Shown: positions 27,830-37,095, counted from the first letter of the stretch. The stretch: 64,000 nt of DNA from Oceanobacillus jeddahensis (GCF_000750635.1 NZ_CCDM010000001.1:744001-808000), one strand, 5' to 3'. Program-made: numbers and translations. Notes: generated from the sequence alone by a model not told the origin.

Positions 27830-28231
27830 ATGCAAATCTACCAAGTCAAAGAAGCGAAGGTAGCGTTAATGGAGGAATTTATTCATAAGAATGAAAAGCT
27901 TTTCGGTAAAAATTTAACAAAGGAAAGTTATGTTGTAGAAATAAACGGAAGCATTGAGGGCTGTTTTAACTTGGATATGGTAGATGAATCGACTTATTGG
28001 CTGAAGCAATTGTATTTAACCAAGGAGCATGTTCAAAAATTATTTGTTGTTTTTGAATCTGTGCTGGTAATTTCTCGAGAAAATAACGTAAAATGTGTAT
28101 ATGTGCATAACCAGAGTCCAGTTGTGGATATCCTTTTGGAGTCTTTACAATTCAAAAGAGAAAACGATGTCACTTTTAAAAATATAAATTCAGAAAAAAC
28201 AGGTAATTGGTGGGCTTATCAAGTTTCTTAG
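27830..28231 (+). CDS. Small GNAT-fold protein of unknown substrate
   Basis: A 133-residue protein that looks like a compact N-acetyltransferase fold: a beta pair around SYVVEINGSIEGCFNLDMVD, LKQLYLTKE, a central helix FVVFESVLVISRENNVKCVYVHN and the C-terminal PVVDILLESLQFKREND. The usual Q/R-x-x-G-x-A acetyl-CoA loop is not visible, so activity is doubtful. In B. subtilis GNAT-like ywlB lies in the same place between spoIIR and ywlC; this may be its counterpart. ATGGAGG (27817-27823) precedes the ATG. Confidence 0.55.
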   Translation: MQIYQVKEAKVALMEEFIHKNEKLFGKNLTKESYVVEINGSIEGCFNLDMVDESTYWLKQLYLTKEHVQKLFVVFESVLVISRENNVKCVYVHNQSPVVDILLESLQFKRENDVTFKNINSEKTGNWWAYQVS

Positions 28232-28297
28232 TTCGCTAAAAAAGAGAAATAGTTGCTATAACTAGACTCAATTTACTTTCTATTTGTCAAGAGGAAA

Positions 28298-28391
28298 TTA
28301 TGCACACTATTCACAAAGGGGTGTGTATAATTAGGGGATATGTGTGAGCAATCATCTTTTTGTGGATAAAAACTGTGAATAATGTGCATAA
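28298..28391. other. Cluster of six DnaA boxes upstream of ywlC
   Basis: Matches to TTATNCACA: 28298-28306 (+), 28307-28315 (+, one mismatch, CTATTCACA), 28322-28330 (-, TTATACACA), 28361-28369 (-, perfect TTATCCACA), 28374-28382 (-, TTATTCACA) and 28383-28391 (-, TTATGCACA). Six boxes in 94 bases, in two opposed groups. B. subtilis has a DnaA-box cluster at this locus that binds DnaA and influences replication initiation. Confidence 0.85.
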
Positions 28392-28466
28392 GTATGTCGA
28401 AATTCTCCTTTTTTGCGTTTCTTCTGTGTATCGACTAAAATAGATACGTAGAAAAGAGGGAACGTT

Positions 28467-29492
28467 ATGCACACGAAGGTATGGAAAATGAATTTAACAA
28501 ATATATTGGATCAAGATATACAAGAAGCAGCTGATATGCTAAAAGCAGGAGAAGTTGTTGCTTTTCCTACAGAAACAGTTTACGGACTCGGCGCAGATGC
28601 TACCAATGCAGCAGCAGTACGTAAAATATTTGCAGCAAAAGGCCGTCCACAGGATAATCCGTTGATTGCTCATGTTGCGTCTACAGAGCAATTAAAGGAG
28701 CTTGTCACATTTATTCCAAACTATGTGTATAAATTAATCGAGGCCTTTTCGCCCGGACCTTTAACATATATTTTACCAGCAAATGATTATTGCGCGGAGA
28801 ATGTAAAAGCTGGTTTATCCACAATTGGCGTACGAATCCCTAGCCACCCCATTGCACTTGCATTAATTCAAGGAGCAGGGAGACCTGTTGCGGCTCCGAG
28901 TGCAAATGTATCTGGAAAACCCAGCCCAACTGCTGCAGGACATGTGTATGAGGATTTGAATGGACGAATTAGTGGATTGATAGATGGCGGGCAGACAGGT
29001 GTCGGCTTAGAATCAACAGTTATTGATTGCACAGGGGAAATTCCAGTTATTTTACGACCTGGCGGAATTACAAAAGAGCAATTAGAGCTGGAGGCAGGTA
29101 CTGTTATGATGGACCCGGGCCTTGTAACGTCTGAAGACCGTCCCAAAGCGCCTGGCATGAAATATAAACATTATGCACCAGAAGTTCCACTATATTTATT
29201 TACGGGCTCTATTTCAGCTTTCCAGGATTTTGTGGATAAAGAAATACAAGCAGGAAGCAGGATTGGTGTTTTAGTATCGGATCAAACAGCTGGAATTTTC
29301 CCAGAGAACACGCATATGCACAAGCTTGGAGAAACAATAGAAGAAATTGCTTCCTCCTTATATGATGGATTACGTTTTTTTAAGCAAGCAAATGTGGATA
29401 AAATTATTTGCGAAACATTTTCAGAAGAAGGAATTGGCCAAGCTGTGATGAATCGTCTGCGAAAAGCAGCAGTTAGCGTGATTGAAAGATAA
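28467..29492 (+). CDS. ywlC: Threonylcarbamoyl-AMP synthase (Sua5/YwlC)
   Basis: A 341-residue two-domain Sua5 protein that makes threonylcarbamoyl-AMP from threonine, bicarbonate and ATP for the t6A37 modification of tRNA. The N-terminal YrdC domain (about 1-200) has GEVVAFPTETVYGLGADA, KGRPQDNPLIAH and APSANVSGKPSPT; the C-terminal Sua5 domain begins after SPGMKYKHYAPEVPL-like APGMKYKHYAPEVPL. AAAGAGGG (28453-28460) precedes the ATG. Two perfect TTATCCACA boxes (29231-29239, 29393-29401, - strand) lie inside the gene. Confidence 0.92.
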   Translation: MHTKVWKMNLTNILDQDIQEAADMLKAGEVVAFPTETVYGLGADATNAAAVRKIFAAKGRPQDNPLIAHVASTEQLKELVTFIPNYVYKLIEAFSPGPLTYILPANDYCAENVKAGLSTIGVRIPSHPIALALIQGAGRPVAAPSANVSGKPSPTAAGHVYEDLNGRISGLIDGGQTGVGLESTVIDCTGEIPVILRPGGITKEQLELEAGTVMMDPGLVTSEDRPKAPGMKYKHYAPEVPLYLFTGSISAFQDFVDKEIQAGSRIGVLVSDQTAGIFPENTHMHKLGETIEEIASSLYDGLRFFKQANVDKIICETFSEEGIGQAVMNRLRKAAVSVIER

Positions 29493-29529
29493 AACGGCTT
29501 ATTCAATATAAAGAAAATTCATGAAAAGA

Positions 29530-29875
29530 AGTTATATAAATTGAATTAATAAACCTATTTTTTACGCTTGAAAAGTTTTGGGTATAAGCACAGTAACTAG
29601 CGACGGTTTTGATGGGAAGAGTAATCGCAGTCCCAAAGGAAAAGCACGGAGACTCCTATGGGAACAGGTCGAGCTGAAGATCCACTTGAAAAGTGACCTT
29701 CTTTTCAAGTTAGCTGAAGCCGTCCCCATGGAAAGCGTAGTGTTTTTCCGTAGCGAATGCCAGAAGGTAAAATATTAATTTCAAGTTATATAGAAGATAG
29801 ATTTTTTAAAAACATTCATATTCTCCTTTTTTGAAGCATAAAGTGTACAAGCATGCTTCAAAGGGGATGTTATGG
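29530..29875. repeat. Large structured intergenic repeat, copy 2, and mntP leader
   Basis: Small hairpin TGGGA/TCCCA with the conserved loop at 29613-29635, then CACGGAGACTCCTATGGGAA, AGCTGAAG (29672-29679), a perfect 10-bp hairpin ACTTGAAAAG/CTTTTCAAGT (29684-29693, 29701-29710), a second AGCTGAAG (29712-29719), and the right end CCCATGGAAAGCGTAGTG then TTTTTCCGTAGCG to 29756. Before mntP a 9-bp dyad TTGAAGCAT/ATGCTTCAA (29831-29839, 29853-29861) abuts the ribosome site. Confidence 0.75.
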
Positions 29876-30424
29876 ATGTTTTTTTCTACCGAATTAATTT
29901 CATTGGCCTTACTCGCAGTTGGTTTAAGCATGGACGCATTCTCCATCAGCTTAGGCTTAGGAATGAATAGAATGCGATTAAAACGGATTGCTATGATTGG
30001 GCTGGTGATTGGTGGCTTCCATATGCTTTTCCCAATGGCAGGCATGCTTCTCGGACATGCTTTATCAGAACAGGTTGGACAATGGACTGCATTAGCTTCA
30101 GGAATACTGTTGTTTTTTATTGGTGCGCATATGTTTTTTTCCGCTTTTCGCATCCCGGACGAATACAGGTGGCAGCCAGTTGGACTTGGGCTATGGATGT
30201 TAGCATTCAGTGTCAGTCTGGATAGTTTTACAGTAGGATTTAGCTTAGGAATTTCCGGAGTAACCATTATTTTTACGCTCGTTATATTCGGAATCGTAAG
30301 CTGTATATTCACATGGATAGGTTTGTTGTTAGGCAGACGGCTGCAGGGATTCTTTGGGACCTATAGTGAATTGTTTGGAGGAATCATTCTTTCATGCTTT
30401 GGGATTTATTTGATATTTAGTTGA
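29876..30424 (+). CDS. mntP: Manganese efflux pump MntP
   Basis: A 182-residue, six-helix membrane protein that exports Mn(II). The two repeats characteristic of the family are visible: LAVGLSMDAFSISLGLGM near the N-terminus and LAFSVSLDSFTVGFSLGISG in the second half, each with a helix-breaking Asp. ATG 29876 is chosen because AAGGGGA (29861-29867) lies 8 bases before it; earlier in-frame starts (29831, 29867) have no ribosome site. Corresponds to B. subtilis ywlD. I see no yybP-ykoY riboswitch upstream. Confidence 0.9.
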   Translation: MFFSTELISLALLAVGLSMDAFSISLGLGMNRMRLKRIAMIGLVIGGFHMLFPMAGMLLGHALSEQVGQWTALASGILLFFIGAHMFFSAFRIPDEYRWQPVGLGLWMLAFSVSLDSFTVGFSLGISGVTIIFTLVIFGIVSCIFTWIGLLLGRRLQGFFGTYSELFGGIILSCFGIYLIFS

Positions 30425-30434
30425 GTGTAAAAAA

Positions 30435-30506
30435 ATAAGCAGGATAAAAGGACAAAACCTTGATTATGAGATTTTACTCTTTTATCCAGCTTGCTTATGG
30501 ATTTTT
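30435..30506. terminator. Bidirectional terminator between mntP and the amylase gene
   Basis: ATAAGCAGGATAAAAG (30435-30450) pairs with CTTTTATCC (30479-30487) and, past a 3-base bulge, TGCTTAT (30492-30498). Ts follow on the + strand and As precede it, so it can serve both convergent genes. Confidence 0.7.
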
Positions 30507-30537
30507 GAAATAAAATTACAAAATACAAGATGATAAG

Positions 30538-32004
30538 TTATTCAACATTTTCCCGTGGAAGCGCCCAAACAGATACACTGCCCCCATTAACTGGAAAAGT
30601 GGCAAATCCATCTTCTTCAATGGGAATATGATCGGTTCTGTTTCCCGTCAGATCAACCCAAATTTCCCCTGCACGATCTTTTCCTGCGTTCATTCTTTTT
30701 TCGCCGTCATCTCCATTAGAAATAACGACTGCACAGCCTGAACGCTCTATTTCCGGTAAGCCGTAACGGACCCAGCCAATGGTATTGGGATGATCGAAAT
30801 AATCTTCTTGCTTTCCGTATGCTTTATGATAACGAGTGTAGAGAAGGGGATCAATCGCTTCTTTTTTGCCTTCGATGGGATCTTCTCCGCCAATGCCAAA
30901 ATAATCTCCGTAAAAGATACATGGGAGCCCATCTTTGCGTAGTAATATAAGGGCATAAGCGATCTGTTTAAACCAATCCTCCACCCACGATTCAAGTGCT
31001 TCATCCGGTTGGGTATCATGGTTGTCCACAAAGGTTACCGCATGAAGCGGATGTGATTGAACCAATGTATGATCAAAAATCGTGGTGAGGTCAAAATTAT
31101 TCCCGGATGTGGATGCGGTATATAAATTATCATGCAAAGCTACGTCAAATAAATCGATACGGTAATCGATCTGATCCAAAAAGTGTTGACATGCTTCCAG
31201 ATCGTGTTTCCAGAACTCTCCTACAAAATAAAAATCATCTCCACAGTATTGGGAAATCTGTTCTACAAACATTTTTATAAAATCATGGTTAATGTGTTTT
31301 ATTGCATCTAAACGGAAACCATTGCATTTTACTGTATCAGCAAACCATTTTCCCCATCGAACCATTTCCTCCTGTACATCCGGATGATTATAATCGATAT
31401 TCGCAAACATCAAATAATCATAATTACCAAACTCATCGTCTACTTCTTCACTCCAAGATTTATAATCCCCTACAATTTGGAATACTCCGGTTCTATCCTC
31501 CATTGCATCATAGTCTGTCCCGTTAAAATGTTCAAATCCCCATTTGAACGAAGAGTAGCGATCATTTCGGTTTGGAAATGTGAATTTTGTCCAGCCTTCA
31601 ATATCAAAGGGCTCTGAAACTTCTTCTGTCCGGTTATTTGGATCCACCTCGATAACCTGAAATACCTCAGTTTCATCTGCCCCGGCTTTATGGTTCAGCA
31701 CGACATCCACATAAACGTGGATATCGTGTTCATGACAAGCTGCAACTGCATCATGCAATGCCTGTTTATTCCCGTATTTTGTACTGACCGTTCCTTTTTG
31801 ATTAAATTCACCTAAGTCGTATAAATCATAGGGGGCATAACCCGTATCTTCTAGAGAAATCCCCTTTGTTACAGGGGGAATCCAAACGGAATCTATCCCT
31901 TTCTTTTTCAGTTCCGGAGCAAGCTCTTTCAGGCGATCCCAATGCAATCCATCAGCCTCTACATGCCATTCAAAGAATTGGATTATCGTATGATTTCGTT
32001 CCAT
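30538..32004 (-). CDS. Cytoplasmic alpha-amylase (GH13)
   Basis: A 488-residue alpha-amylase of the liquefying Bacillus type, the only intact - strand gene here. It starts NHTIIQFFEWHVEADGLHWDRLKE with no signal peptide, so it should act inside the cell on imported maltodextrins or glycogen. GH13 regions: DVVLNHKAGADE, nucleophile Asp in GFRLDAIKHIN, acid Glu in FVGEFWK, and FVDNHDTQP. AAAGGAGA (32012-32019, - strand) precedes the ATG. It is absent from this locus in B. subtilis, so it is probably an insertion. Confidence 0.92.
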   Translation of the reverse strand: MERNHTIIQFFEWHVEADGLHWDRLKELAPELKKKGIDSVWIPPVTKGISLEDTGYAPYDLYDLGEFNQKGTVSTKYGNKQALHDAVAACHEHDIHVYVDVVLNHKAGADETEVFQVIEVDPNNRTEEVSEPFDIEGWTKFTFPNRNDRYSSFKWGFEHFNGTDYDAMEDRTGVFQIVGDYKSWSEEVDDEFGNYDYLMFANIDYNHPDVQEEMVRWGKWFADTVKCNGFRLDAIKHINHDFIKMFVEQISQYCGDDFYFVGEFWKHDLEACQHFLDQIDYRIDLFDVALHDNLYTASTSGNNFDLTTIFDHTLVQSHPLHAVTFVDNHDTQPDEALESWVEDWFKQIAYALILLRKDGLPCIFYGDYFGIGGEDPIEGKKEAIDPLLYTRYHKAYGKQEDYFDHPNTIGWVRYGLPEIERSGCAVVISNGDDGEKRMNAGKDRAGEIWVDLTGNRTDHIPIEEDGFATFPVNGGSVSVWALPRENVE

Positions 32005-32242
32005 ATTATTTCTCCTTTCCCTCTCTGTTGATAAAGCATGTACGTATGCATATTACATTGTGAGTAGTCATAACTATAACAGCCCTTCTTCCGTTTATTT
32101 TAATCATTAAGTTTTACATTCACTTTTTTAATAAAAACGAAACCTGATATGATGGAAGAAGGTACAAAAGATTCCGAAACGGTATATGATACTTTATTTG
32201 GATATTATTCATTGATATGATAAAGAAAATCTTATTTCTTGA

Positions 32243-32273
32243 TTTATCACGGAGAACCGCCCGTAAAACTCCC
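32243..32273. repeat. Dispersed repeat module (TTTATCACGGAGAAC type)
   Basis: TTTATCACGGAGAACCGCCC then GTAAAACTCCC. The same module with small changes is at 24847-24877. Further on, 32318-32352 has another related piece with GAATCACTAAGGCTAATTC and GTGGGAG. The gap 32005-32642 holds no gene. Confidence 0.65.
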
Positions 32274-32371
32274 GCCACAATATAAAGAGCGAAAATAAAT
32301 TTATTTAGGTGGAAGATAACGGGCGCTACCTCACTGAATCACTAAGGCTAATTCAGTGGGAGAATGAAGGA

Positions 32372-32572
32372 AGCAGACTAAGTTCGCGACGTCCTGGGGT
32401 TGGGGCTGCGATTACTCGCCCCATCGAAGAGCTTTTGCGATTACTCACCCCATCGAAAACCGTTGTTGCAACGTCTGCACTAGCACATCCTGGGACTGGG
32501 ACTGCGATTACTCGTCCCATCGTAAAGAGTTGTGCGTCGAAAAACTCCCACTGAATGAAGTTTCGTTTTATA
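32372..32572. repeat. Cluster of small-hairpin repeats upstream of ywlE
   Basis: Three - strand copies of the small hairpin: GGGGC/GCCCC at 32402-32422; a copy with a decayed arm at 32431-32451 (conserved loop 32436-32446); and GGGAC/GTCCC at 32498-32518. All share the 11-base loop TGCGATTACTC. Bases 32372-32406 (GCAGACTAAGTTCGCGACGT then CCTGGGG) and the loop region recur at 59031-59105. The block ends with ACTCCCACTGAATGAAGTTT at 32543-32562, shared with 52027-52046. Confidence 0.85.
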
Positions 32573-32642
32573 GGTAGAAAAAATAAACAGATCAATAATT
32601 GAATTTTCAAATCGTCATAATAAAAATAGGAGGATTCACCGA

Positions 32643-33242
32643 ATGAATGTACTATTTGTATGCACAGGAAATACATGCCGCAGTCCGATGGCAGAAGCAT
32701 TATTAAGAAATCGCGCCCAAGAAGATATTCAAGTTAGGTCTTGCGGAATAAGCGCAATGCCGGGAGCATCTGCAAGTATCCAGACAACAGAAGTGTTAGA
32801 GCGGGATGGGATTGAATTAAACCATCAAGCCACTCCAATTAGTGAAGAATTAGTGCAATGGGCAGACTTAATCCTCACAATGACCACGTCACATAAAGAA
32901 ATAGTCTGGTCTAATTATCCCAAAGAAAGAAAAAAGACATATACACTTAAAGAATTTGCACTATATGCCGATATACAAATATGGAATCAATTAGAAAAAG
33001 CCTATGCAGATTTGGAAGAAAAAAGAAGTCGCTGTTTAGAGCAGCACGATTCTCACATGGATCCATTAAAACAAAGTGAGCTTTTGTATGAAGCCTGTCG
33101 TGAAGAAATTGAGGTCATTCATGATTTAAAAAGACAGCTGACAAATTCTGATATTGCGGATCCGTTTGGCGGACCGACATCGTATTACATGAAGACAAAA
33201 GAAGAAATTGAATCGTGCCTGGATCAATGGTTATCTCCTTAA
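32643..33242 (+). CDS. ywlE: Protein-arginine phosphatase YwlE, extended form
   Basis: A 199-residue low-molecular-weight phosphatase. The P-loop is C7-TGNT-C-R13-S; Thr11, in place of the bulkier residue in tyrosine phosphatases, is the residue that gives B. subtilis YwlE its phosphoarginine specificity. The acid Asp is in DPFGG at 173. It is about 50 residues longer than B. subtilis YwlE; the extra part is a charged helical stretch at about 110-165 just before the Asp loop. It should reverse McsB arginine phosphorylation. ATAGGAGG (32626-32633) precedes the ATG. Confidence 0.88.
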   Translation: MNVLFVCTGNTCRSPMAEALLRNRAQEDIQVRSCGISAMPGASASIQTTEVLERDGIELNHQATPISEELVQWADLILTMTTSHKEIVWSNYPKERKKTYTLKEFALYADIQIWNQLEKAYADLEEKRSRCLEQHDSHMDPLKQSELLYEACREEIEVIHDLKRQLTNSDIADPFGGPTSYYMKTKEEIESCLDQWLSP

Positions 33243-33356
33243 CCTTTTAAAGGTGAAAGAGGTATTGCAGCCTATAAAACTTCTTGAAGATATAAACAAC
33301 AGATAAAGGATAAGAGAGAGATATTTCCTTTGCAAGCGCTTATTCTGTTTTTGTGC

Positions 33357-33412
33357 ACGTCAGGTATAAGAAAAAAGAAGAACACGTTTTTCTTATAAGG
33401 CTTTGCTGACGT
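33357..33412. repeat. Long inverted repeat downstream of ywlE
   Basis: Nested arms: ACGTCAG (33357-33363) with CTGACGT (33406-33412), and TATAAGAAAAA (33365-33375) with TTTTTCTTATA (33387-33397). It could end the ywlE transcript, but no T-run follows the outer stem. Confidence 0.55.
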
Positions 33413-33458
33413 TATAACCAGGTTTCCACTGCTTAGGGCTGAAGCTTTATAATACCCG

Positions 33459-33645
33459 TATAAAGTGAAACTTCATTGAGTGGGGTTTTTCTTTATCCCC
33501 CGCTGAATGTTAGTTGAACGGATCGGGCCGTTACTGGCTGTTGGATCTCCCACTTAGAATTTTCGAGTTTCCTCTATTCTAGAAGTGGGAGTCTTACAAA
33601 TCCTTTCGATGGGGCGAGTAATCGCAGCCCCAGCCAGTTACACTG
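33459..33645. repeat. Composite dispersed repeat upstream of the chemoreceptor gene
   Basis: Inverted copy of the GAATGAAGTTTC repeat (33461-33492); the CCCGCTGAATGTTAGTTGAA module (33499-33518), inverted match to 19190-19236; a bulged hairpin CTCCCACTTAGAAT/ATTCTAGAAGTGGGAG (33546-33593); and a complete small hairpin GGGGC/GCCCC at 33611-33631. Outer arms GTTACTGGCTG (33531-33541) and CAGCCAGTTAC (33631-33641) pair in 10 of 11 positions. Confidence 0.75.
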
Positions 33646-33679
33646 CGATAAAAATGAACTAAAGGGAGTGGAAGGTTTC

Positions 33680-35062
33680 ATGGGGAATCATTATCGATTT
33701 AGTCTTAGATTAAAGCTTGTTGTGTTTACGACCTTTTTAGCGCTTATTACCTATTCAACAAGTGCTTTTTTTATTTACATTTTATTTGATTATATACAAC
33801 CTTGGATCAATATTTCGCAACAGAGCTTTGTTATTTTTACATTATTGGCTGGTGTGATATGGTCTGGAATTCTTGCTTTCTTTGCAGCAAGATGGATTAC
33901 GAAACCTTTGCAAAAATTAGAACAAATCACAGGTGAAGCTGCAAAAGGAAATTTAGAAGTACGGGTAGAAATTCCGAAATCGGATGATGAGATTAAATCT
34001 TTATCGGTTGCTGTCAACAGTATGCTCCAAAGTTTAAATAGAATGGTAACAAATATTGATCAGCATTTTGAAGAAACCAATGCTACTGTTCATCAGTTAA
34101 AAGAGGCATCGAATACGGCATCAAAACATTCTGCGGCGATTGGCGAATCGATTAACGAGATTTCTGATGGTGCGGAGAATTCATCACGGGCTACACAGGA
34201 AACAGTTGGATCTATTGAAATAGCCACCGAATTAGCCAACGAGGTCCAGCATAAAGCAGAGACATCAAAAAAACAATCCCACGCTATGATTCATAGGCTG
34301 GAAGAAGGACAAAATGTAGTCAAACAATTAGTTGATGGCATTCAGCGTATCGCCGTTGAACAAGAGGTCTCTTTAGAAGACGTAAATCATTTACGCCAAA
34401 GTACGATGGAAGTGGAAGGAATTATCACTTTGGTCGGAGAGATTGCCGACCAAACCAACTTATTAGCGTTAAATGCCTCTATTGAAGCTGCCCGTGCAGG
34501 AGAACATGGGAAAGGTTTTGCTGTTGTTGCGGAAGAAGTACGAAAGCTCGCTGATCAGAGCGGAAAAGCAGTAAATGATATTTCTGAGCTGTTGCTTTCT
34601 ATTCAGGAAGACGTAAAGCAGCTGGCAGTAAAAATTAATAAGAACGCAAAATCAGCACGTGAGGAAGTGAACCGTGGAGAAAATACCAATCACACTATTA
34701 GGGAGATGGGGACAACGGTAACGGAAACAGCTACGCAGGTTGATACAATTTATGAACTGGTGGAGCAGCAATTGAAATCGATTCAAAATACAGCAAATCA
34801 GTCACAGGAAGTAGCAGCTATTGCAGAAGAAACCTCTGCAGGTACGCAAGAAGTTAACGCCGCTATTCAAGAGCAAATTGTAACCATGGAACAGGTTGAC
34901 GAATTAGCAAGGCAAATGGAAGAGCATGCAGGAAGCTTAAGAGAGCAGATTAAACAATTTAGCGTGAAACAAGTGTCTGAATCTACCAGTGTTACGCCAA
35001 TAAACTCCTTACATCAGGAGGAGGGACCTTTAAAAGAAAACAGGCATCAAGATGTATCGTAA
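33680..35062 (+). CDS. Methyl-accepting chemotaxis protein with minimal sensor region
   Basis: A 460-residue chemoreceptor. Two transmembrane segments (about residues 10-32 and 47-68) are separated by only some 15 residues, so there is no extracellular ligand domain; sensing may occur in the membrane or cytoplasm. A HAMP domain follows ([22 protein letters not shown]), then a long coiled coil with the signalling tip [44 protein letters not shown] 33680 is preferred over GTG 33668. It occupies the place where B. subtilis has rpiB (ywlF). Confidence 0.87.
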   Translation: MGNHYRFSLRLKLVVFTTFLALITYSTSAFFIYILFDYIQPWINISQQSFVIFTLLAGVIWSGILAFFAARWITKPLQKLEQITGEAAKGNLEVRVEIPKSDDEIKSLSVAVNSMLQSLNRMVTNIDQHFEETNATVHQLKEASNTASKHSAAIGESINEISDGAENSSRATQETVGSIEIATELANEVQHKAETSKKQSHAMIHRLEEGQNVVKQLVDGIQRIAVEQEVSLEDVNHLRQSTMEVEGIITLVGEIADQTNLLALNASIEAARAGEHGKGFAVVAEEVRKLADQSGKAVNDISELLLSIQEDVKQLAVKINKNAKSAREEVNRGENTNHTIREMGTTVTETATQVDTIYELVEQQLKSIQNTANQSQEVAAIAEETSAGTQEVNAAIQEQIVTMEQVDELARQMEEHAGSLREQIKQFSVKQVSESTSVTPINSLHQEEGPLKENRHQDVS

Positions 35063-35226
35063 TTTTAAAAAAATCATGATATGCTTATAGATGATTCTAT
35101 TATTTGCTGTTTCAAACGAATGAACAAAAGGAATAACAAGATATACATGCAAAATAGTTGATAAAGTAAAACCTTTATTTCAACGGATATAGTTAAACTG
35201 CAATAATTTAGTAGAGGTGAGTCATA

Positions 35227-35772
35227 ATGATAGCAGAAGACTTAGAACAAGTTATTAATCAATGGCTGGAGACGAGTATTCTGCAAAAAGATGAGATTGT
35301 TGTTATTGGGTGTTCCACAAGTGAAGTAGCTGGAAAGCCAATTGGAACAAACGGAAGTATGGAAATCGCCGAAAGTCTTTATGAGCAGATGACGAACCTT
35401 CAAAAGCAAACAGGTATTCATCTTGCTTTTCAATGCTGCGAGCATTTGAACCGTTCCCTTGTCGTTGATAGGCAGACAATGATGCAATACAATCTGGAGG
35501 AAGTTGCTGTGGTTCCTGTTCCACAAGCGGGAGGATCGATGGCGACATATGCTTATAAGTGTATGCAAGATCCTGTGGTTGTTGAAAATATAAGTGCCCA
35601 TGCCGGGATAGACATTGGAGAAACAATGATTGGTATGCACTTAAAAGCCGTTGCAGTGCCGCTAAAACTGAAACAACGTACGGTTGGTCACGCCAGAATT
35701 CGAGTAGCCCGGACGCGCCCGAAATTAATTGGTGGCCATCGGGCATCTTATGGAGAGAATCCATCTAACTAA
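35227..35772 (+). CDS. ywlG: Conserved protein YwlG (DUF436 family)
   Basis: A 181-residue member of the YwlG/TIGR01440 family, of unknown function. Conserved segments are VIGCSTSEVAGKPIGTNGS, FQCCEHLNRSLVV, VVPVPQAGGSMATYAYK and the basic C-terminal RIRVARTRPKLIGGHRASY. The conserved cysteine pair and CEHLNR suggest metal or cofactor binding, but that is inference. TAGAGGTGAG (35212-35221) precedes the ATG, and it precedes glyA as in B. subtilis. Confidence 0.88.
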   Translation: MIAEDLEQVINQWLETSILQKDEIVVIGCSTSEVAGKPIGTNGSMEIAESLYEQMTNLQKQTGIHLAFQCCEHLNRSLVVDRQTMMQYNLEEVAVVPVPQAGGSMATYAYKCMQDPVVVENISAHAGIDIGETMIGMHLKAVAVPLKLKQRTVGHARIRVARTRPKLIGGHRASYGENPSN

Positions 35773-35790
35773 TAGATTGGATTCTTTATT
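35756..35790 (+). terminator. Terminator overlapping the ywlG stop codon
   Basis: AGAATCC-ATCT (35756-35766) pairs with AGATTGGATTCT (35774-35785) with one bulged base, followed by TTATTCC. The left arm includes the last ywlG codons. Confidence 0.55.
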
Positions 35791-35856
35791 CCTTTCATTT
35801 TAGTTTGAACAACAAATAATAATAAATTTTACCTTATATTAGGAGGCTGTGCAGTA

Positions 35857-37095
35857 ATGATGGAATATGTAAAACAAGCAGATAATGAAGTTTTTCAGGC
35901 AATGTTGCAAGAGAAGGAACGTCAGCATAATAAGATTGAGCTGATCGCTTCAGAAAATTTTGTATCCAAGGCAGTGATGGATGCGATGGGTTCCATACTT
36001 ACCAATAAATATGCGGAAGGCTATCCCGATAAACGCTATTACGGCGGCTGTGAGTATGTAGATATAGTGGAGAACCTTGCTAGAGAACGTGCGAAAGAAA
36101 TATTTGGAGCGGATCATGCCAATGTACAGCCTCACTCCGGTTCCCAAGCGAATATGGCAATATATTTTACCTTTCTGGAGCCTGGAGACACGGTATTAGG
36201 TATGAATTTAAATCACGGTGGACATTTAACGCATGGAAGCCCGGTTAACTTTAGTGGCGGTTTATACAACTTTGTGGACTATGGTGTAGATAAAGAGACC
36301 GAACAGCTGGATTATGATGCTGTACTTGAAAAAGCAAAAGAAGTAAAACCGAAATTAATCGTTGCAGGTGCAAGTGCGTATTCCCGGGGCATAGATTTTA
36401 AGAAGTTTAGAGAGATTGCGGATGCGGTTGGTGCTTATTTAATGGTTGACATGGCACATATTGCCGGTTTAGTCGCTACAGGACACCATGAAAATCCGGT
36501 TCCATATTCTGATTTTGTCACAACTACAACGCATAAAACACTTCGCGGACCACGCGGAGGAATGATTCTTTGTAAAGAAGAATATGCGAAGAAAATTGAT
36601 AAAGCTATCTTCCCGGGGATTCAAGGCGGACCTTTAATGCATATTATTGCGGCTAAGGCAGTTTCCTTTAAAGAAGTATTATCCGATGATTTTAAAGCAT
36701 ACTCTGGGAAAATTATTGAGAATGCCAAAGCACTTGGAGAAGCTTTACAAGATGAAGGTATCCGTATCGTTTCAGGCGGAACAGACAATCATTTATTATT
36801 ATTAGATGTTACACCATTAAATCTTACTGGAAAAGTAGCGGAAAAAGCGTTAGATGATGTTGGTGTAACCACAAACAAAAATACTATTCCTTTTGATACA
36901 GAAAGCCCGTTTGTCACTAGCGGTGTCCGTATTGGAACAGCAGCAGTAACAACGCGTGGATTTGGTATCAAAGAAATGAAAGAAATCGCTGCAATCATCT
37001 CTCTTACTTTAAAAAATAATGAAGACGAAGCAAAATTAAACGAAGCGAAAGAACGTGTACAAGCATTAACAGAAAAATTCCCGCTTTATAAATAA
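35857..37095 (+). CDS. glyA: Serine hydroxymethyltransferase
   Basis: A 412-residue PLP enzyme that interconverts serine and glycine and supplies one-carbon units. Diagnostic segments are [43 protein letters not shown] [14 protein letters not shown], and the PLP lysine in [22 protein letters not shown] (35841-35846) lies 10 bases before ATG 35857; a second ATG follows directly at 35860. Neighbours ywlG and upp are as in B. subtilis. Confidence 0.97.
   Translation: MMEYVKQADNEVFQAMLQEKERQHNKIELIASENFVSKAVMDAMGSILTNKYAEGYPDKRYYGGCEYVDIVENLARERAKEIFGADHANVQPHSGSQANMAIYFTFLEPGDTVLGMNLNHGGHLTHGSPVNFSGGLYNFVDYGVDKETEQLDYDAVLEKAKEVKPKLIVAGASAYSRGIDFKKFREIADAVGAYLMVDMAHIAGLVATGHHENPVPYSDFVTTTTHKTLRGPRGGMILCKEEYAKKIDKAIFPGIQGGPLMHIIAAKAVSFKEVLSDDFKAYSGKIIENAKALGEALQDEGIRIVSGGTDNHLLLLDVTPLNLTGKVAEKALDDVGVTTNKNTIPFDTESPFVTSGVRIGTAAVTTRGFGIKEMKEIAAIISLTLKNNEDEAKLNEAKERVQALTEKFPLYK

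Noticed and set aside
29578..29778. 66-codon open frame upstream of mntP
   Set aside because: It lies entirely within copy 2 of the structured intergenic repeat and reads through its hairpins.
29806..30312. 168-codon - strand frame opposite mntP
   Set aside because: Antisense of the clear MntP membrane protein, with composition expected from reverse reading of hydrophobic codons.
32309..32554. 81-codon open frame upstream of ywlE
   Set aside because: Its sequence is the small-hairpin repeat cluster; the repeated ITRPI words come from the repeated loop, not from a protein.
32353..33645. Dispersed repeats considered as a CRISPR array
   Set aside because: Copies are not regularly spaced, occur in both orientations at many loci, carry no unique spacers of equal length, and no cas genes are present.
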